Source: DASXMT01 sp035569695 (GTDB taxonomy: Bacteria > Actinomycetota > Acidimicrobiia > Acidimicrobiales > RAAP-2). Taken from it: DNA of 15,508 nucleotides. This document shows positions 14,133 to 15,508 of the stretch, one piece after another (within the stretch, counting starts at the first letter, position 1; every line of letters starts with the position of its first letter). The notes below the pieces were generated by a model. It ran no database searches and had not been told where the DNA came from. It worked only from the letters and a program-made list of their open reading frames with translations. Where the stretch lies: the NCBI GenBank assembly GCA_035569695.1, contig DATMMO010000298.1, positions 1-15,508 on the forward strand, in the 5' to 3' direction. Position numbers and translations under genes: made by a program.

Positions 14133-14437
14133 GCGACGATGAACCCCACGAGTTGCCCGACGGTCAGCAGGATGATCTGCTCCAATTCCATCCCCGCCAC
14201 CCAGTCGACGAAGTCCACCGACTCGCCGTAGTGATCCCGCAGTTTCTCGGCCAGGGCCACGAATTCGATGCTCTCCAGCTCGAGGTCCTCGGTGATCATC
14301 GACTCCATGGTGACTTCGACGTCGGACATATAGTCCTCGCCGATGATCTCGCCGATCAGTTCGGTCACCGTGGCCAGAACCGATTCCTCGGTTACGTCCG
14401 TCGTCGGTGCATCAGTAGTCGGTGCATGAGTAGGCAT
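14120..14437 (-). CDS. Free-standing acyl carrier protein
   Basis: The 105-aa acidic protein has the carrier-protein fold pattern, with the phosphopantetheine attachment serine at Ser56 in EDLELESIEFVAL (an ESI variant of the usual DSL). It is followed by KLRDHYGESVDFVDWV, typical of helix III. Carrier proteins hold growing acyl chains as thioesters. The start is ATG 14437, with AAAGGA five bases upstream; longer versions of the frame lack similarity. The first 15 residues repeat APTTD. It overlaps the transferase stop by 26 bases and the next hydrolase start by 13, so it is embedded in the operon. The fused phosphopantetheinyl transferase just upstream is the obvious activator. It is unlikely to be the housekeeping fatty-acid carrier, given this context. 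Confidence 0.9.
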   Translation of the reverse strand: MPTHAPTTDAPTTDVTEESVLATVTELIGEIIGEDYMSDVEVTMESMITEDLELESIEFVALAEKLRDHYGESVDFVDWVAGMELEQIILLTVGQLVGFIVACRS

Positions 14438-15508
14438 GGTCGTCCTTTCGGTCGGTTGGATATGACGGCGACCCGTCGCCCGACGGGTGCAGCTTCTGAA
14501 CTGGGCTGGCCGTGTTCGGTTGGCCAATCGTGGCTGCGATGACCAATTCACCCTCCTGGGTCGAGGCCACCGTCCACCGCCGGCCATCAGGGTCGCGAAC
14601 CCACAGGGTGCGGCGGGCCGGGCTCAGGGGGTCAGTGACTTCCTCCACTTCGAACGATCGGGGACGACCCTGCAGCCCGGTGCCGAGTGCCTTGGCCACC
14701 GCTTCCTTCGCAGTCCAGGTCAGCGCCACCCACTCGTCAGAACCGACGCCATCGGGACGTAGGCCCTGTTCGCCCGGTGTTAGTGCGATGTCCACGAACG
14801 CGTCGCTTCGGGGAGCCCGCGGCGTGACCGGCTCGACGTCCACCCCGATGGGATTGGTGTCCGAGACCACCGCCACACCCACCCACTCGGTATGGGAGAT
14901 GGACACCGAGAGCGCCGATGCAGCTGGATTGGCGAGACACACATCCCGCGGAAGCGACGCCATCGGCCGGCCCTGCACGTCGTTGGTGATGCGCACCTCC
15001 ACCGGGTGCATCGCCCGAGCGCCACGGCCCCACAGCCACCGGCGTACCGCGTCCTTGGCCGCGATCCGCCCGAGCAGCCACGTGCGCTGGGCACGCGGGT
15101 TATGTCGCTCATACTCGACGCGCTCGTCCTCGCCGAGGTAGCGGCGCATCATGAGACCTCTGCTGGCCGAGTCCGTCCAGCGCTCTCGGGCCACCTCCAC
15201 ACACACGCCAATGGATCCGGCATCGGTCCTTGCCCCACCGGACGCCAGGTCGGCAGCGGCCCCACCGGACGCTGGGTTGGCCGCGGCCCCACCAGCCGCT
15301 GGGTCGGCCGCGGCCCCACCGGCCGCTGGGTCGGCCGCGTCCCCCCTGGCCGCTGGGTCGGCCGCGTCCCCCCTGGCAGAGAGCTCATGCTGATGGGTGA
15401 GCACGTTGGATTCCGGATAAATGAGCACGGGCCAGACGACCGGATCACTCTCGAATCGGCGGTCCTGCCAGCTCTCGATCCGAGCCCATAATCCGCCATC
15501 GACACACA
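14412..15508 (-). CDS. C-terminal part of a multidomain synthase: dehydratase-domain tail fused to 4'-phosphopantetheinyl transferase (5' end beyond window)
   Basis: The frame is open to the right edge, giving 364 visible residues. The first visible part, WARIESWQDRRF with a following VWPVLIYPE, resembles the extreme C-terminus of polyketide-type dehydratase domains. Next comes a linker of nine-residue repeats (about 45-98). The remainder is an Sfp-type phosphopantetheinyl transferase, with SISHTEW, IGVDVEPVTPR (metal-binding Asp and Glu) and WTAKEAVAKALGTGL, the family signature. It would attach the pantetheine arm to carrier proteins. Synthases ending in dehydratase plus transferase are known, for example the enediyne PKSE type. 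The GTG at 15428 would give a separate transferase, but it has no Shine-Dalgarno site and would strand the dehydratase tail. The last 25 residues overlap the carrier gene. Confidence 0.8.
   Translation of the reverse strand, partial: CVDGGLWARIESWQDRRFESDPVVWPVLIYPESNVLTHQHELSARGDAADPAARGDAADPAAGGAAADPAAGGAAANPASGGAAADLASGGARTDAGSIGVCVEVARERWTDSASRGLMMRRYLGEDERVEYERHNPRAQRTWLLGRIAAKDAVRRWLWGRGARAMHPVEVRITNDVQGRPMASLPRDVCLANPAASALSVSISHTEWVGVAVVSDTNPIGVDVEPVTPRAPRSDAFVDIALTPGEQGLRPDGVGSDEWVALTWTAKEAVAKALGTGLQGRPRSFEVEEVTDPLSPARRTLWVRDPDGRRWTVASTQEGELVIAATIGQPNTASPVQKLHPSGDGSPSYPTDRKDDHAYSCTDY
14443..14448 (-). promoter_or_regulatory. Ribosome binding site of the acyl carrier protein
   Basis: AAAGGA on the minus strand, five bases before the ATG at 14437. 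It lies inside the 3' end of the upstream transferase gene and supports translation of the carrier as a separate protein. Confidence 0.75.
15232..15378. repeat. 27-bp tandem repeat, over five copies, in the interdomain linker
   Basis: Full units at 15232, 15259, 15286, 15313 and 15340, and a partial unit from 15367, share a core such as GCTGGGTCGGCCGCG. On the minus strand they encode nine-residue GGAAADPAA-type units joining the dehydratase tail to the transferase domain. The high identity of neighbouring units suggests recent expansion. Confidence 0.95.

Noticed and set aside
15149..15505. Minus-strand frame of 118 codons at the right edge
   Set aside because: It is an alternative reading of the 27-bp repeat region (QRPVGPRPT repeats). 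The other frame carries both the dehydratase tail and the transferase.

Overview
This window is high-GC DNA from an actinobacterium. The order mihF-gmk-rpoZ-coaBC-metK-priA-def on the minus strand is a classic actinobacterial housekeeping block. PriA is the helicase-degenerate actinobacterial form, and mihF is an actinobacterial gene. Proline/alanine/glycine-rich linkers and frequent short repeats hint at Acidimicrobiia or a relative, but the class cannot be proven from this sequence.

Layout. (1) Positions 1-6799, minus strand, read right to left: mihF (nucleoid protein), gmk, rpoZ (RNA polymerase omega), coaBC, metK, priA and def. At the left edge, four codons (MARL) may be the start of fmt. 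(2) Positions 6851-9438, plus strand, divergent from mihF across about 51 bp: pxpA and a fused pxpB-pxpC, overlapping by 4 bases. Together they encode the complete ATP-dependent 5-oxoprolinase. (3) Positions 9527-10444, minus strand: an isolated protein resembling the structural, non-catalytic half of a polyketide ketoreductase (KR). (4) Positions 10671 to the right edge, minus strand: a tightly overlapping operon. Its transcription order is the end of a large multidomain protein (C-terminal tail of a polyketide dehydratase domain plus a fused 4'-phosphopantetheinyl transferase), then a free-standing acyl carrier protein, two paralogous alpha/beta hydrolases, and an MGT-type glycosyltransferase.

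How region 4 may work (inference): an iterative polyketide or fatty-acid-like synthase lying mostly beyond the right edge would activate its carrier domains with its own fused transferase and use the discrete carrier protein. The hydrolases could release or edit the chain and the glycosyltransferase decorate it. The KR-like gene downstream may be a detached or decayed piece of the same kind of machinery.

The most striking structural signal is the number of short tandem repeats. At least ten loci carry units of 9, 12, 15, 18, 21, 24 or 27 bp, almost all inside or at the ends of genes and always in multiples of three. One 21-bp triplet repeat multiplies the core of a Shine-Dalgarno site immediately before a hydrolase start codon. 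The guanylate kinase gene is also odd: no ATG, GTG or TTG lies between the preceding in-frame stop and its P-loop.
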